A stretch of DNA of 64,000 bases, taken from assembly GCA_022009975.1 (NCBI GenBank), contig CP091733.1, positions 2,214,501-2,278,500 on the forward strand, written 5' to 3'. Source of the DNA: Phocaeicola vulgatus. Lineage in GTDB: Bacteria > Bacteroidota > Bacteroidia > Bacteroidales > Tannerellaceae. The position numbers were made by a program, and so were the translations under genes. Below, in pieces: positions 10,660 to 20,909 of this stretch (the first letter of the stretch is position 1; every line of letters starts with the position of its first letter). The notes under the pieces were generated by a model, which searched no databases, had not been told where the DNA came from, and saw only the letters and a list, made by a program, of their open reading frames with translations.

Positions 10660-13600
10660 TTAAAATGACACATTCAAACCAAAAATATATGACGACATGA
10701 GCAAGTCGCTAAAACGATTCCATTCGGGATCGTATCCCTTCGGATATTTAGAGAAAGCCGGCAGGTCATTCGCACTGAAATAGAAACGCAATCTATCTAC
10801 GTGGAACTTCTTCGTGATATCACTTGGAATCGTATAACCCAGCGTGATATTCTTGACACGCATATAAGCGCCGTTGAACAACCAAAAGTCACTGGCGGCA
10901 TAAATGTTCGCATCGTTGGTTGTCAACTTCGGATATTTCGCTTTTGCGTTCTCCGCATCTGAAGCCAACGGACTCCAATGACTTTCAATCAGGTTGGCAG
11001 GACAAGAATATGCCTGGAAAAGGAACGGACTCACAGGCCAGTTCCAGTAAGACAATTGATGGCCGATACCTTGGAAAGACAAATTGAAGTCAAAATTCTT
11101 CCATTCCGCCCACAGAGAACCACCGTACTGCATTTCTGGCAAAGAATTACCTAAGCGTACACGGTCGTTTGAAGCTGTAATCATACCATCTCCATCTATA
11201 TCCTGATAACGGATGTTACCAGCCTTATCATTGTTGGTCAATACCGGTATCTTCTGTCCGTTCCATCATGGCATCATCGTTCAAGATAATACCCATATTT
11301 TTGTAGCCATACCATTCGTTATAATAAGATCCCTCTTCGGTAATGTTACGAGCCGATATATTCTGACGGTCAGCCATATATCCCATACGGGAACGGTAGT
11401 CAGACAAGTTGAAGCTTACACCATAACGGAAATCATTAATCTGGTCACTCCAAGAAATTTCCAAATCTCAACCTTTGGTGTTCATGTCAGCCGCATTGTT
11501 CTGTGGAGCATTGTAACCGAAGTAAGAGGGGAAGCCCACCTGCATCAGCATATCACTGGTCTTCTTATAGTACCAATCCAAAGATCCTCTCAGCCGATTG
11601 TTTAACAAAGCGATGTCAGCACCTACACCATACGTAGTAGTTGTTTCCCAAGTCAATGTGCGGAAAGCATAATCAGATTGGTAGGCCGTTTGGACAACAT
11701 CTGCCCCCCCTGAAGCGGCATTAGGAATAAAGCCACTACCGAATGAAAGTCTTGCTTGGTAAGGAAATTCAGATCCAATACGTTCATTACCCAACTGTCC
11801 AATAGATCCACGAAGTTTCAAATAATTGATAGTCTTCTTATTGAACCAAGACTCCTCTGAAATAACCCAACCTGCACTGACGGAAGGGAACGTACCCCAA
11901 CGGTGTCCTGAAGCAAAACGAGAAGAACCATCTGAACGGATATTGGCTTGCAACATATAACGGTCAGCCCAAGAGTACATGACACGACCGAATACGGAAC
12001 GGTAAGCATTATGGCCTGCAGTACCACTATTGTATTGGAAATCCTCAGGTCCTAAGTTTAAATAGGGGAAATTATTCAAATTGTAATTCAAACGGGAAGC
12101 ACCTTCATTTTCCCATTCGTATGAGTAATCCTCATAACCAGCCATCACACCCACAGAATGCCTGTCTATTTTGAAATTATAGTTCGCATAAAACTGCATA
12201 GTCAAACTACGAGTATCGTTACGTTGTTCTTCCACGCTGGTATTTGCATATCCCGTACCCGGAATCACATCACCCGAAATACGATACACGTCATAACGAG
12301 TCTTATGATCTTTCCCCTTTGTAAAGGTATAAGTCGGAGCGGCAATCGCAGTCAAAACCAAGTTTGACAGGAGTGATGTCCAATTGGAACTTACCTCCCA
12401 CCTTGAAATTTTCAATCTTATTCTGGCCTCCCAGCTGATTCAGAGCAATAGGATTATCTCCATCCTTTCCATCGGCATAACGGCCATCAGACCAGTAAAC
12501 ATTATAGATAGGAGAGCGGTACATCAAGTCGCCCATGCTCGACCCTTCCAATGAGTGAGGAGCGAGAGACTTAGCATACATCAAGTTAACATCCACATTC
12601 GCATGGATCCAGCTATTGATTTGGTAGTCATTGTTAGAACGGACATTGATTCGTTCGTATGACTTATTCCTGTACAAGGCATCCGCATCGTAGTAGTTCA
12701 AACTGAAGTTGGTCTTCAATTTATCCGTACCTCCTGTCAAAGAGAGAGAATGACGCTGATGGTTCGTATGATTCTTCAATCCCAAACTCATGAAATCCGT
12801 ATCCGGATAACGGTCCGGGTCTGTCAAACGGTTCTGCATATAGCTGTTAAGAAAGTCTTCAGAATAAGAAGAATATGGAGAGGAAGCACCATCGTTATAT
12901 GTCAATTCATTATAACCCTGCATCCATTGGACAGCATTGGCAAACTTAGGCACTGTTGTCGCTTTATCAATACCATATTCCATATTATAAGACAAATGGA
13001 ACTCCTTGTCCTTGGCACGGTTAGTCGTCACCAAGATGACTCCGGCTGCCGCACGGCTACCGTATATGGCTGCTGAGGCAGCATCCTTCAACACTTGGAT
13101 ATCTTTCACATCTTCCGGTGCGATATCCATAAGGCTTCCCGGTACACCATCGACAATTACCAACGGATCATTCGTGGAAAGAGTGGTCACACCTCGTACT
13201 CGGATAGAAGAACCTGCGCTCGGGTCACCTGAAGTGCGGGTAATTTGCACACCCGCCATCTGTCCTTGCATCTGTGTGGACAACTGCGGGGAGCTTTTTA
13301 CACGCAACTTATCGCCGCCCAAAGATGAAGTTGAACCTGTCAAATCAATCTTACGGGCTGTACCGTAACCGATAACCACCACTTCATCCAAGGCTCGTGA
13401 ATCTTCTGCCAAAGAAACAGTCAATACAGTTTGGTTGCCTACGGGTATCTCCTTGTCACTATATCCGATATAAGAAACATGCAAGACCGCACCTGCCGGA
13501 ACATCCAAAACAAAGTTGCCATCCATGTCGGTAATCGTACCATTAGTAGTGCCTTTGACAACAATATTCGCCCCAATCACCGGTTCCCCGTTAGCGTCTT

Positions 13601-13949
13601 TCACGACACCTGTGATTCGTTTATTATTTTGCTGTTGTACAAGACCAACAGTTGCCTTGCGTAGGATAATAGTCTTACCTTCAATAGTATAAGCGAGTCC
13701 TTGCCCGGCTACAATTTGGCTGATAACATGACCCAGCGGCTGGTTATCCGATTCAACGGTAATATTTTTATGTGTATCGACATCCTGAGACGAGAACACA
13801 AAAGAGTAATCGCTTTTACTCTTTAATTCATCCATGGCTTGCTTAACCGTCACATTGCTCATCCACAATGTAATATTCTGCGCATTGGCCATTGGATTTA
13901 GGCATAGCAGTGCCAGAGCCACATTCATGGCTTTCCCTCTAAAATCCAT
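10660..13949 (-). CDS. SusC-like TonB-dependent transporter with STN domain (broken frame)
   Basis: The outer-membrane importer partner of SusD. After a signal peptide the order is an STN signalling domain (about 25-95), a CarboxypepD_reg domain (ITGVVKDANGEPVIGANIVV), the SusC linker around VVVIGYGTARKIDLTGS, a TonB plug (DPLVIVDGVPGSLMDIAPED) and the barrel. The STN domain matches control by the neighbouring FecR/ECF sigma pair. The reading frame breaks near 12355 and 11250 (each one base extra or two missing), and a TGA at 11468-11470 sits where the sequence context suggests a Trp codon. With the frames repaired the gene is 1096 codons, normal for SusC. Either sequencing error or a decayed gene; the many breaks elsewhere favour error. 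Confidence 0.9.
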
Positions 13950-14106
13950 AAATAAACTGATTTTAAACGATTTGACTTGTGTTAATATGATATTTAGATA
14001 CTGTATCCTTACCGGTCACCCTTTAGAATATCTCTCTAAAAGTTCCTGCTTGATTGTTTACTGTTTTCCTTTTATTCATTAGCAATATGTGTTTTAAATG
14101 GTTAAA

Positions 14107-15069
14107 CTATTTCTTCTTTCCTGTATTCTTATAAAGCAATATTTCATCACCCTCCTCTGTATAATAGATTTGGTGCGTAGCTGTAAGGATTCCCAACACT
14201 TTGCTGATAGATTGTTCTTTTCGGTTAAAGGTAGCGTAGAAGGGAACATGCTTAAGTGATTCATCGGCAATGCGAATCCTTACATCATAACTACGGTTCA
14301 ATTCTCTTACTATATCTTCCAAAGGTAATTCATCAAAGAATAAATTGTCATGCGTCCATTCGATAGCATCGCGGACACGGCTACGGGGAACTTCCAAACG
14401 CCCCGTTTGTTTGTTCAACACGGCTTTCTCCAATGGTTTCAGGTAAGTCAATGTTTGTTTGGCATCCATCAAATTATCCAAAGCGACCTTGCCTTCCATT
14501 AAATTAACGCTGGCGGCCATGTCATCTTCATAATTACGAAAATTAAATTTAGTACCCAATACTTGCACGCCCAACTCTTTTGTCCGTACGTCAAAAGGCA
14601 TATCTACACGTTTATGGACTTCAAAATAAGCTTCGCCTTCCAAACTCAAACTACGTTCTTTAATACCAAAGCTTTGGGAATAGACCAACCGCGAACCCGC
14701 ATTCAACCAAACACGAGTACTGTCGGGCAAACAAAGCTCTGTCTTTGCACCATAAGGAGCTTCCACGACAATGTCCCCCATTCTCCGGATTATCATATCT
14801 GAACCTACACAATAAGCGATATAAGAAGCAATCAAAAGAGCCACGACCGCAGCTGCACTGGCTATCGGTAAATAAAGACGCTTCAGCAAAGGAACGTGCT
14901 GTGGTTCAGTAGGCACAGAAAGACGTGTCCGGTTCAGAAAAAGGCGATAAGCTCTTTCTGAATCAAAATGATGGCTTTTATCTGCCACCATAGAAGAATA
15001 CCAAAGCTCTTGTTCTTCAGCATCCCATTCTGGATCCACGTTGTTTTGTTTTTTATTTATCTGTTTCAT
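14107..15069 (-). CDS. FecR-type anti-sigma factor
   Basis: A 320-residue inner-membrane anti-sigma factor. The N-terminal cytoplasmic segment ends at one transmembrane helix (about residues 70-90, IASAAAVVALLIASYIAY), followed by the periplasmic FecR domain (EAPYGAKTELCLPDSTRVWLNAGS, then EGEAYFEV) and a C-terminal STN-like domain. In this family the SusC STN domain signals substrate binding to FecR, which releases the ECF sigma. It lies 24 bp after the sigma gene and about 160 bp before SusC. Confidence 0.93.
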   Translation of the reverse strand: MKQINKKQNNVDPEWDAEEQELWYSSMVADKSHHFDSERAYRLFLNRTRLSVPTEPQHVPLLKRLYLPIASAAAVVALLIASYIAYCVGSDMIIRRMGDIVVEAPYGAKTELCLPDSTRVWLNAGSRLVYSQSFGIKERSLSLEGEAYFEVHKRVDMPFDVRTKELGVQVLGTKFNFRNYEDDMAASVNLMEGKVALDNLMDAKQTLTYLKPLEKAVLNKQTGRLEVPRSRVRDAIEWTHDNLFFDELPLEDIVRELNRSYDVRIRIADESLKHVPFYATFNRKEQSISKVLGILTATHQIYYTEEGDEILLYKNTGKKK

Positions 15070-15093
15070 CTTATCTCCTGAAGTATGTTGATA

Positions 15094-15750
15094 TCATGAT
15101 ATGTTTATATAGATGACAGATAAAATAAATAAGCGGGTAGTCAAATGAAGATTTTTTTCAATCAATTGCAAAAGAAGAGGCATGGGGAGAATCAAGTAAC
15201 GTCCCAAGTCTTGCCTTAGAATTGCCAATGCCCGTTTGATATGATATTTGACAGTATTGACAGAGATGCCTAATTCGGCAGCTATCTCGTCGTTCTTCTT
15301 ATGCTCAAAACGGCTCTTCAAAAAAACACGGCGGCACGATTCATCTAAACGGTTGATGGAAGAGATGATTTCTTTTTCCAGTTCTTTCTCCAACAAACGC
15401 CCTAACGGATTCTCTTCCGCTGCATAATTGTTTCCAATTTCTTCCAATTCCTTTTTCTGAGAAAAGGCAATTTCTCGGTTTTCGCTCTCCAAAGCTATGT
15501 AATTGTAACAACGGTTTCGCACGGCACGCATCAAGTAGGCTCGTAACAAAGAACGGATTTCGAGCGACTGACGGATTTCCCAAAGATGGGCAATGGTATC
15601 ATTCACCAAACTTTCAGCCAAAAAAGCATCACCAACGATTTGCAGGGCTACATGGCATAACACTTCATAATGATGGACAAACAGCTCATGATACGCATGT
15701 TCATCTCCATTACGCAGTCCTTCTATTAATCGTAGTTCTTGCTCTTCCAT
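15094..15750 (-). CDS. ECF RNA polymerase sigma factor
   Basis: A 218-residue sigma-70 family member with region 2 (VNDTIAHLWEIRQSLEI, YLMRAVRNRCYNYI) and region 4 helix-turn-helix (KNDEIAAELGISVNTVKYHI). It is the first gene of the sigma/FecR/SusC/SusD/oxidoreductase set, in the arrangement of Bacteroidetes glycan operons whose sigma is released by the FecR partner. A Bacteroidetes -7 box lies just upstream at 15774-15781. Confidence 0.92.
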   Translation of the reverse strand: MEEQELRLIEGLRNGDEHAYHELFVHHYEVLCHVALQIVGDAFLAESLVNDTIAHLWEIRQSLEIRSLLRAYLMRAVRNRCYNYIALESENREIAFSQKKELEEIGNNYAAEENPLGRLLEKELEKEIISSINRLDESCRRVFLKSRFEHKKNDEIAAELGISVNTVKYHIKRALAILRQDLGRYLILPMPLLLQLIEKNLHLTTRLFILSVIYINIS

Positions 15751-15773
15751 TATATTGAGGATTCTTTCTTCTG

Positions 15774-15781
15774 CAAAGATA
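15774..15781 (-). promoter_or_regulatory. Probable -7 box of the ECF sigma gene
   Basis: TATCTTTG on the minus strand matches the Bacteroidetes -7 consensus TAnnTTTG and lies 24 bp before the sigma-factor start codon. Confidence 0.6.
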
Positions 15782-15880
15782 GAATTATTTTTTAAAAACT
15801 ACCATTTTTAACGCACGTTGCATGAATTTGAAAACACGATAGCCCATAATCGGAGAAAGGATTTGTTTTTTTAGAGGAAA

Positions 15881-15967
15881 GGCGGTGCGTCAGAATTAGC
15901 GCGAAATGCCGAATGCAGAGGTCGGATTCCAAAGCATCGCGGCAGTTAGCAATTATGACGCACCGCC
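15881..15967. repeat. REP-like element with 12-bp inverted ends (copy 1)
   Basis: The ends are perfect inverted repeats, GGCGGTGCGTCA (15881-15892) and TGACGCACCGCC (15956-15967). The inner part (ATTCC.AAAGCA, GCAGTT.GCAATTATGACGC) recurs at 17526-17644. It lies between GH125 and the sigma gene. Confidence 0.65.
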
Positions 15968-15990
15968 TATTCAATATGTCCCAATTATCC

Positions 15991-17464
15991 TTATAGCAAA
16001 TCCTTCAATCTGCCTTCTTCTTGCATACGGATGATTAGTTCGCCGAACAGAGTGTTTGCCCACGCCATCCATGGACGGGTATAATCCTTGGCATCGTCTT
16101 TATGGAACGACTCGTGGATGAATCCTGTTCCTGCATCCGTGTCACGGATTGTTTCGATGCAATAACGGATTTCCTTTTCATCTTTGGAAGTGTGTGCCAA
16201 CATGACCAGACTCATCGGCCAAACGTAGTCGGGACCGATGTGAGGACCGCCGATTCCTTCCGCAGCTTTGCCTTTGAAGAAATAAGGATTCCAATCACTC
16301 CAAGTAAAACGGCGGGTGTTTTGGTAAATCGGATCATCTATGTCTACGCAGCCCAAGAAAGGAAGACCTAACAAGCTCGGCACATTGGAATCGTCCATCA
16401 AGTTGCGCCCGCCGTAACCATCCACTTCGTAGGCGTAGATTTTACCAAATTCGGGATGCTCTATGATGCCATGTTTCTGTATCGCATCTTCCACCTCTTT
16501 TGCCAATGCTTCACATTTATCCGCCAATACCGCATTGTTACGGATTGCACGCAACATCTCCGCCATTTGGCGCAAAGAGGTAACGGCAAAGAGGTTGGAC
16601 GGAATCAGGAAGCCAAAAATGCTGGCATCGTCGGATGGACGGAATGAAGAGACAATCAATCCGCATGGACGGACCGGATTACCATATTTGTTCAGCAATG
16701 TATCGCTCTGCTTGGAAGTGGTACGCCCGAAAGTGTAAGAGCCATTGCCGTTCTTACGCTGTTGCACGATGAAGGTGTCATAAATCGTCTCCTGCGCCTT
16801 TTCCCACTTGTCGTCGAACACGGCAGAGTCGCCTGTCTCTTTCCAGTAATGGTATGCCAAGCGGACTGTATAACAAAGCGAGTCTATCTCCCATTTGCGT
16901 TCGTGGAGCTCTTTCTTCATTTCCGTATAGTCCGACTCCCACTCGCTACCGGTTGGACCTTCGTTGAACCCGTTCGCATACGGGTCAATCAAGATGCAAT
17001 CGGTCTGGCGGTTAATCACCCCTTGCAACATGGTTTTCAACTTTTCATCTTCATTTGCCAGCACGACATAAGGATATACTTGTGCAGAGGAGTCACGCAG
17101 CCACATGGCATGGATATCTCCGGTGATGACAAAGGTGTCGGGTTTGCCATTTCATCTTGAACTCGCAAGTCGTGTCCAAAGTATTGGGATAGCAGTTCTC
17201 GAACATCCATGCCAGCTTCGGGTCTTTGATATGAGCCTTTACTTCAACCAATTTTTTCTCGACCGCTTCGGAAATAAACTTACGCGCAGCCTCATCCGGC
17301 CTTTTTGTGGAATAATCGCCCCATACTTTTTTGGCATGTTCGGTGAAGGAGGCGTCTTGTTGTACAGAAGGCATCGCTTTCGGAGCAGCCATCAACTTTT
17401 CGCCCACAACCAATCCCGCTAAAGAAAGGGAACCTGTTTTTAGAAAATTTCGTCTTGTTGTCAT
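15991..17464 (-). CDS. GH125 exo-alpha-1,6-mannosidase (one frameshift)
   Basis: Matches glycoside hydrolase family 125, enzymes that remove alpha-1,6-linked mannose from N-glycans or yeast mannan. Visible family blocks include the conserved HAMWLRDSSAQVYPYV, GLIVSSFRPSDDASIFGFLI, PSLLGLPFLGCVD, EGIGGPHIGPDYVWPMS and TGFIHESFHKDD. The start at 17464 gives a twin-arginine-like signal (MTTRRNFLKTGSLSLAGLVV). Frame is lost near 17148, in an A run before NGKPDTF; removing one base gives 491 codons. It ends about 210 bp upstream of the ECF sigma gene on the same strand, so it likely belongs to the same glycan-use locus and points to mannose-containing glycans as substrate. Confidence 0.9.
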
Positions 17465-17525
17465 TGTTTTCACATCGTTTTTACAGCAGACAAATATACA
17501 AAAAAGAAAGCATAAGTTGCCACAA

Positions 17526-17644
17526 GGCGCATCAGAATTAATAATATGCGAGCAAGAAGGATGAGGACGACAGGAGTTTACTGGTGTAAATGACTGAGGA
17601 CGAATTCCGAAAGCAACGAAGCAGTTTGCAATTATGACGCACCG
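17526..17644. repeat. REP-like element (copy 2)
   Basis: Begins GGCGCATCAGAATTA and ends TGACGCACCG; the segment ATTCCGAAAGCAACGAAGCAG plus GCAATTATGACGCACCG matches copy 1 with few changes. It lies between GH125 and rpoD. Confidence 0.6.
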
Positions 17645-17650
17645 GTACAA

Positions 17651-17690
17651 AAAAAAAGGGCTGCACCAAAACACCATTTTGATACAGCCC
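17651..17690 (-). terminator. Rho-independent terminator of rpoD
   Basis: On the minus strand GGGCTG (17690-17685) pairs with CAGCCC (17663-17658), with a second helix CAAAATGG/TTTTG-like inside, followed by an uninterrupted T run. It lies about 50 bp after the true rpoD stop. Confidence 0.75.
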
Positions 17691-17741
17691 GGTTCGTAAT
17701 GTTGTTATCATAAGCGGGATTGCTCCCGTCTCATTTATAAA

Positions 17742-18600
17742 TCAACCTAAATACGACTTCAGAAGCTTGCTACGCGCTCCTTGTCTTAATCTTCTTATTG
17801 CTTTCCTTGATCTGGCGGACACGCTCACGAGTGAGCCCGAATTTGTCGCCAATCTCTTCTAATGTCATTTCCTGACCACCTATACCGAAAAACATCTTGA
17901 CTATTTCACATTCTCTTTCGGTCAATGTAGCAAGCGCTCTGTCAATTTCCTTCGATAATGATTCGTTCATTAATGTACGATCAGCGACGGGAGCATCATC
18001 GTTCACCAGGACATCCAACAAGCTGTTATCTTCGCCTTCCACGAACGGAGCATCCACCGAGATATGTCTTCCTGACACTTTCAATGTGTCCGAAATCTTA
18101 TCCACCGGTATGTCCAATTCGTCTGCAAGTTCTTCGGGAGAAGGGCGGCGTTCGTTTTCCTGTTCAAACTTCGAGAAGGCTTTGCTGATTTTATTCAACG
18201 AGCCTACCTGGTTCAACGGAAGACGCACTATTCGCGACTGCTCTGCCAACGCTTGCAATATGGACTGACGAATCCACCAAACTGCGTAAGAAATGAACTT
18301 AAATCCTCGTGTTTCATCAAACTTCTCAGCTGCTTTTATCAAGCCCAAGTTTCCTTCATTAATCAAATCCGGCAAACTCAACCCTTGATTCTGATACTGT
18401 TTTGCTACAGAAACCACGAAACGCAAATTCGCTTTTGTCAATTTCTCTAACGCCCTTCGGTCGCCGTTCTTAATCCTTTGTGCCAACTCAACTTCCTCTT
18501 CAACAGTAATTAAATCCTCACGACCTATTTCCTGAAGATACTTATCAAGTGAAGCGCTTTCACGATTAGTAATGGACTTTGTAATCTTTAACTGTCTCAT
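17742..18600 (-). CDS. rpoD: Primary RNA polymerase sigma factor RpoD (apparent frameshift near C-terminus)
   Basis: Short Bacteroidetes-type primary sigma. Regions 1.2 (ASLDKYLQEIGREDLITVEE), 2 (LPDLINEGNLGLIKAAEKFD, FISYAVWWIRQSILQALAEQ), 3 and 4 (MTLEEIGDKFGLTRERVRQI) are all present. The frame ends early at 17770, but shifting frame near 17810 (run GGAAAGC) restores KAIRRLRQGARSKLLKSYLG and a stop at 17742. With two bases restored the gene has 287 codons, the usual length for this family. An essential sigma factor cannot lack its C-terminal DNA-binding end, so this is best read as a sequence error. A -7 box precedes the gene. Confidence 0.95.
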
Positions 18601-18628
18601 CCAACGAATTAATTGAAAATACGGATGA

Positions 18629-18636
18629 CAAAGATA
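18629..18636 (-). promoter_or_regulatory. Probable -7 box of rpoD
   Basis: TATCTTTG on the minus strand, 29 bp before the rpoD ATG, fits TAnnTTTG. Confidence 0.55.
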
Positions 18637-18704
18637 ATACTTTTATCCGACTTAATATGTATATTTTCCCTCTGCTACATATTTTTAAGTTGATTTAAGA
18701 ATAC

Positions 18705-18747
18705 AAAGGCTCCATGGAGTGCGGTTCTGCTTCTCCATGGAGCCTTT
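18705..18747 (-). terminator. Perfect 15-bp inverted repeat after htrA
   Basis: AAAGGCTCCATGGAG (18705-18719) and CTCCATGGAGCCTTT (18733-18747) form a strong stem about 55 bp beyond the htrA stop, between htrA and rpoD. The T tract is stronger on the plus strand, so it may work as a hairpin without a classic tail. Confidence 0.7.
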
Positions 18748-18755
18748 CTTCTTAA

Positions 18756-18798
18756 GGTGCGTTAGAATTTAGTAAGCAATCTGATTTTCTAACGCACC
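18756..18798. repeat. Short REP-like inverted repeat (copy 3)
   Basis: GGTGCGTTAGAA (18756-18767) and TTCTAACGCACC (18787-18798) are perfect inverted repeats, resembling the ends of copies 1 and 2 (GGTGCGTCAGAA...). A half-site (TGACGCACCGCC) occurs again near 21939-21950. Confidence 0.55.
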
Positions 18799-18802
18799 GA
18801 CT

Positions 18803-20377
18803 TTAATCGTTCAGGTCAATCGCATATATCTTAGTACGGTCGGACTTCGGATAGAATCCTTTGATTACCAAGAAGCGTTCATCGGAAGAACCCTTCAACA
18901 AACGGTCCACCAAAGATTCCAATTGTTCCGGTTTCATAATCTTCTGGTCGTTCACTACCATGATGATAAATCCTTTCTGGATGCCAGCCTGTTTCAATTT
19001 GCCGTTCAACAAGCCAGTCACCTCGATACCGTAACTTACACCCAATTCACGTTTCTTGTCGTTGCTCAATGTTGCAAAAGCAGCTCCCAAAACATCCGCG
19101 CTGCTGCCTTCCGCTGGTTTTACCAACTTCGTGCTGCCGGATGAGTTCTTCAATTCGACATTGAAGCTCTTTTCACTACCCTTGCGGTTCACCTTGACTG
19201 TCACCTTGTCGCCCGGACGGTATTTGCTGATTTGCTCTTGAAGGGCATTCGATGATTTGACCTTTACGCCATTGACAGAGACAATCACGTCCCCCTTCTC
19301 GATGCCAGCCTCTTTAGCCACACTGCGGTCTGCAAAGTCTGCCACGTATGCGCCTTCGGAAACTTTGATGTTTTCTTTCATTCCCTTCAATTCCTCTTTG
19401 TACTTGTCCGGCACATTCGGCATACTCAACTGGTCCATGATGTCGCCTACTCCGATTATCTGCACGCCCAACACGGCACGCTGCACAGCTCCATATTGTT
19501 TCAAATCGCTTGCAATCTTACCGGCAATGCTGATAGGCACAGCAAAAGAATAACCTGCATAGTTACCTGTCTCGGAATAGATGGCAGTATTGATACCAAT
19601 CAATTCGCCTTTCGTATTCACCAATGCGCCCCCGCTGTTACCAGGGTTGACAGCTGCATCGGTCTGGATAAAGGATTCGATTTTGCTCTTGTCCCCACTT
19701 CCCAAAGAGATGCCACGACCTTTGGCACTTACGATACCGGCAGTCACGGTAGATGTCAAATTGAACGGATTACCGACAGCCAACACCCATTCACCTACTT
19801 TCAATTTCTCGGAATCACCAAACGGGATAGTCGGCAAATCCTTTGCGTCAATCTTGATCAATGCGATGTCTGTCGCCGCATCCGCCCCGATCAGCTTGGC
19901 TGGGAACTTGCGGTTGTCGTTCAACGTAACCTGCAATTCGTCCGCATCATTGACCACGTGGTTGTTCGTGATGATATAACCATCGGTAGAGATAATCACA
20001 CCCGAACCGGAGCCTACTCGCGGTTGGGCTTTCGGACGCTGGAAGCCTCCACCTCCTCCAAACCCGAAGAAATATTCAAACGGGTCAATATATTGATTCT
20101 GCGAAGAGGATTCTTTCGCGTTTTGAGTCGCCATGATGTGGACTACGCCATGCACCGCACTCTCTGCAGCAACTGTAAAATCCGTATTCTCCGCTGCCAC
20201 AGATGCATAATTGACCATCCGAACCGGTTGCTTGAAAACAGACGTATCATTACCACTCAGCGTATACTGCTGTCTATTCATCAAATAAGTACTTGTCCCG
20301 ATAGCTGCCCCACAACTGATTGCGGCTACGAAAGCTACTCCTAAAATGCCTTTTCCAAATGTATTCATAATGTTCAA
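18803..20377 (-). CDS. htrA: HtrA/DegP-type periplasmic serine protease
   Basis: A 524-residue Do-type protease/chaperone. An N-terminal hydrophobic signal or anchor (residues about 8-30) leads to a trypsin-like domain with the triad His (IITNNHVV), Asp (TDIALIKID) and Ser (NPGNSGGALVN), then two PDZ domains (about 285-395 and 430-520). A glycine-rich segment (FGFGGGGGF) precedes the protease domain. It degrades or refolds misfolded envelope proteins. The frame is intact and the length usual for the family. Confidence 0.95.
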   Translation of the reverse strand: MNIMNTFGKGILGVAFVAAISCGAAIGTSTYLMNRQQYTLSGNDTSVFKQPVRMVNYASVAAENTDFTVAAESAVHGVVHIMATQNAKESSSQNQYIDPFEYFFGFGGGGGFQRPKAQPRVGSGSGVIISTDGYIITNNHVVNDADELQVTLNDNRKFPAKLIGADAATDIALIKIDAKDLPTIPFGDSEKLKVGEWVLAVGNPFNLTSTVTAGIVSAKGRGISLGSGDKSKIESFIQTDAAVNPGNSGGALVNTKGELIGINTAIYSETGNYAGYSFAVPISIAGKIASDLKQYGAVQRAVLGVQIIGVGDIMDQLSMPNVPDKYKEELKGMKENIKVSEGAYVADFADRSVAKEAGIEKGDVIVSVNGVKVKSSNALQEQISKYRPGDKVTVKVNRKGSEKSFNVELKNSSGSTKLVKPAEGSSADVLGAAFATLSNDKKRELGVSYGIEVTGLLNGKLKQAGIQKGFIIMVVNDQKIMKPEQLESLVDRLLKGSSDERFLVIKGFYPKSDRTKIYAIDLND

Positions 20378-20909
20378 CTTTATATGTTCAACTTCTTGTT
20401 TTTAACACTTTCGATACAACAAAGAAATAGCAAAATTTGTACACATAATCCATTTGCCCCTCATTTTTTATCACTTTTAACGACCTGTCTATATATCGGG
20501 AATGCGATTAACAGTACTTTGTGTCGCAAAGTACCTTTTTAACACTTTCTTGACAGACATTTTGGGTCGCCTGCTGACAAATATGTCACTCCTCCTGCCG
20601 TTATTTCCGTCCATAAAGAATAACATCTGATGAAGTTGCAGAAATGGGATGCAACGCAGCCAATAACGAAATCTTTCATGAGGCGGTCAACAGCAACGCT
20701 TCCCTTGTCGAAACAGGCTAAAAATGTTCACAAGAAAACAACCGTTTATTTTGGAAAAAACAACCGTTGTTTTTAAAAAAACATTGGACGTTTTTGAAAA
20801 AACATTGGACGTTTTTGAACAATCTTTGCCACGGGTCGTCTTTGGGATGCTTGGGACTCCCGAGGAAATACCGGCAGTGATTGTTGACATCAAATACGTT
20901 TTCTCCAGA
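20378..20909. other. Intergenic region between htrA and the WYL gene
   Basis: No supported gene. The part 20735-20820 holds the A/T-rich direct repeats listed separately; the rest shows nothing recognisable. Confidence 0.5.
20735..20820. repeat. A-run repeat with ACATTGGACGTTTTTGA direct copies
   Basis: Two copies of ACATTGGACGTTTTTGA occur with a 21-bp period (20781, 20802), preceded by two AACAACCGTT units. The same words appear reverse-complemented at 61495-61594, about 41 kb away, marking a dispersed chromosomal repeat family. Confidence 0.7.

Noticed and set aside
19496..20344. 282-codon plus-strand frame opposite htrA
   Set aside because: It is the antisense shadow of the intact, well-conserved HtrA protease.
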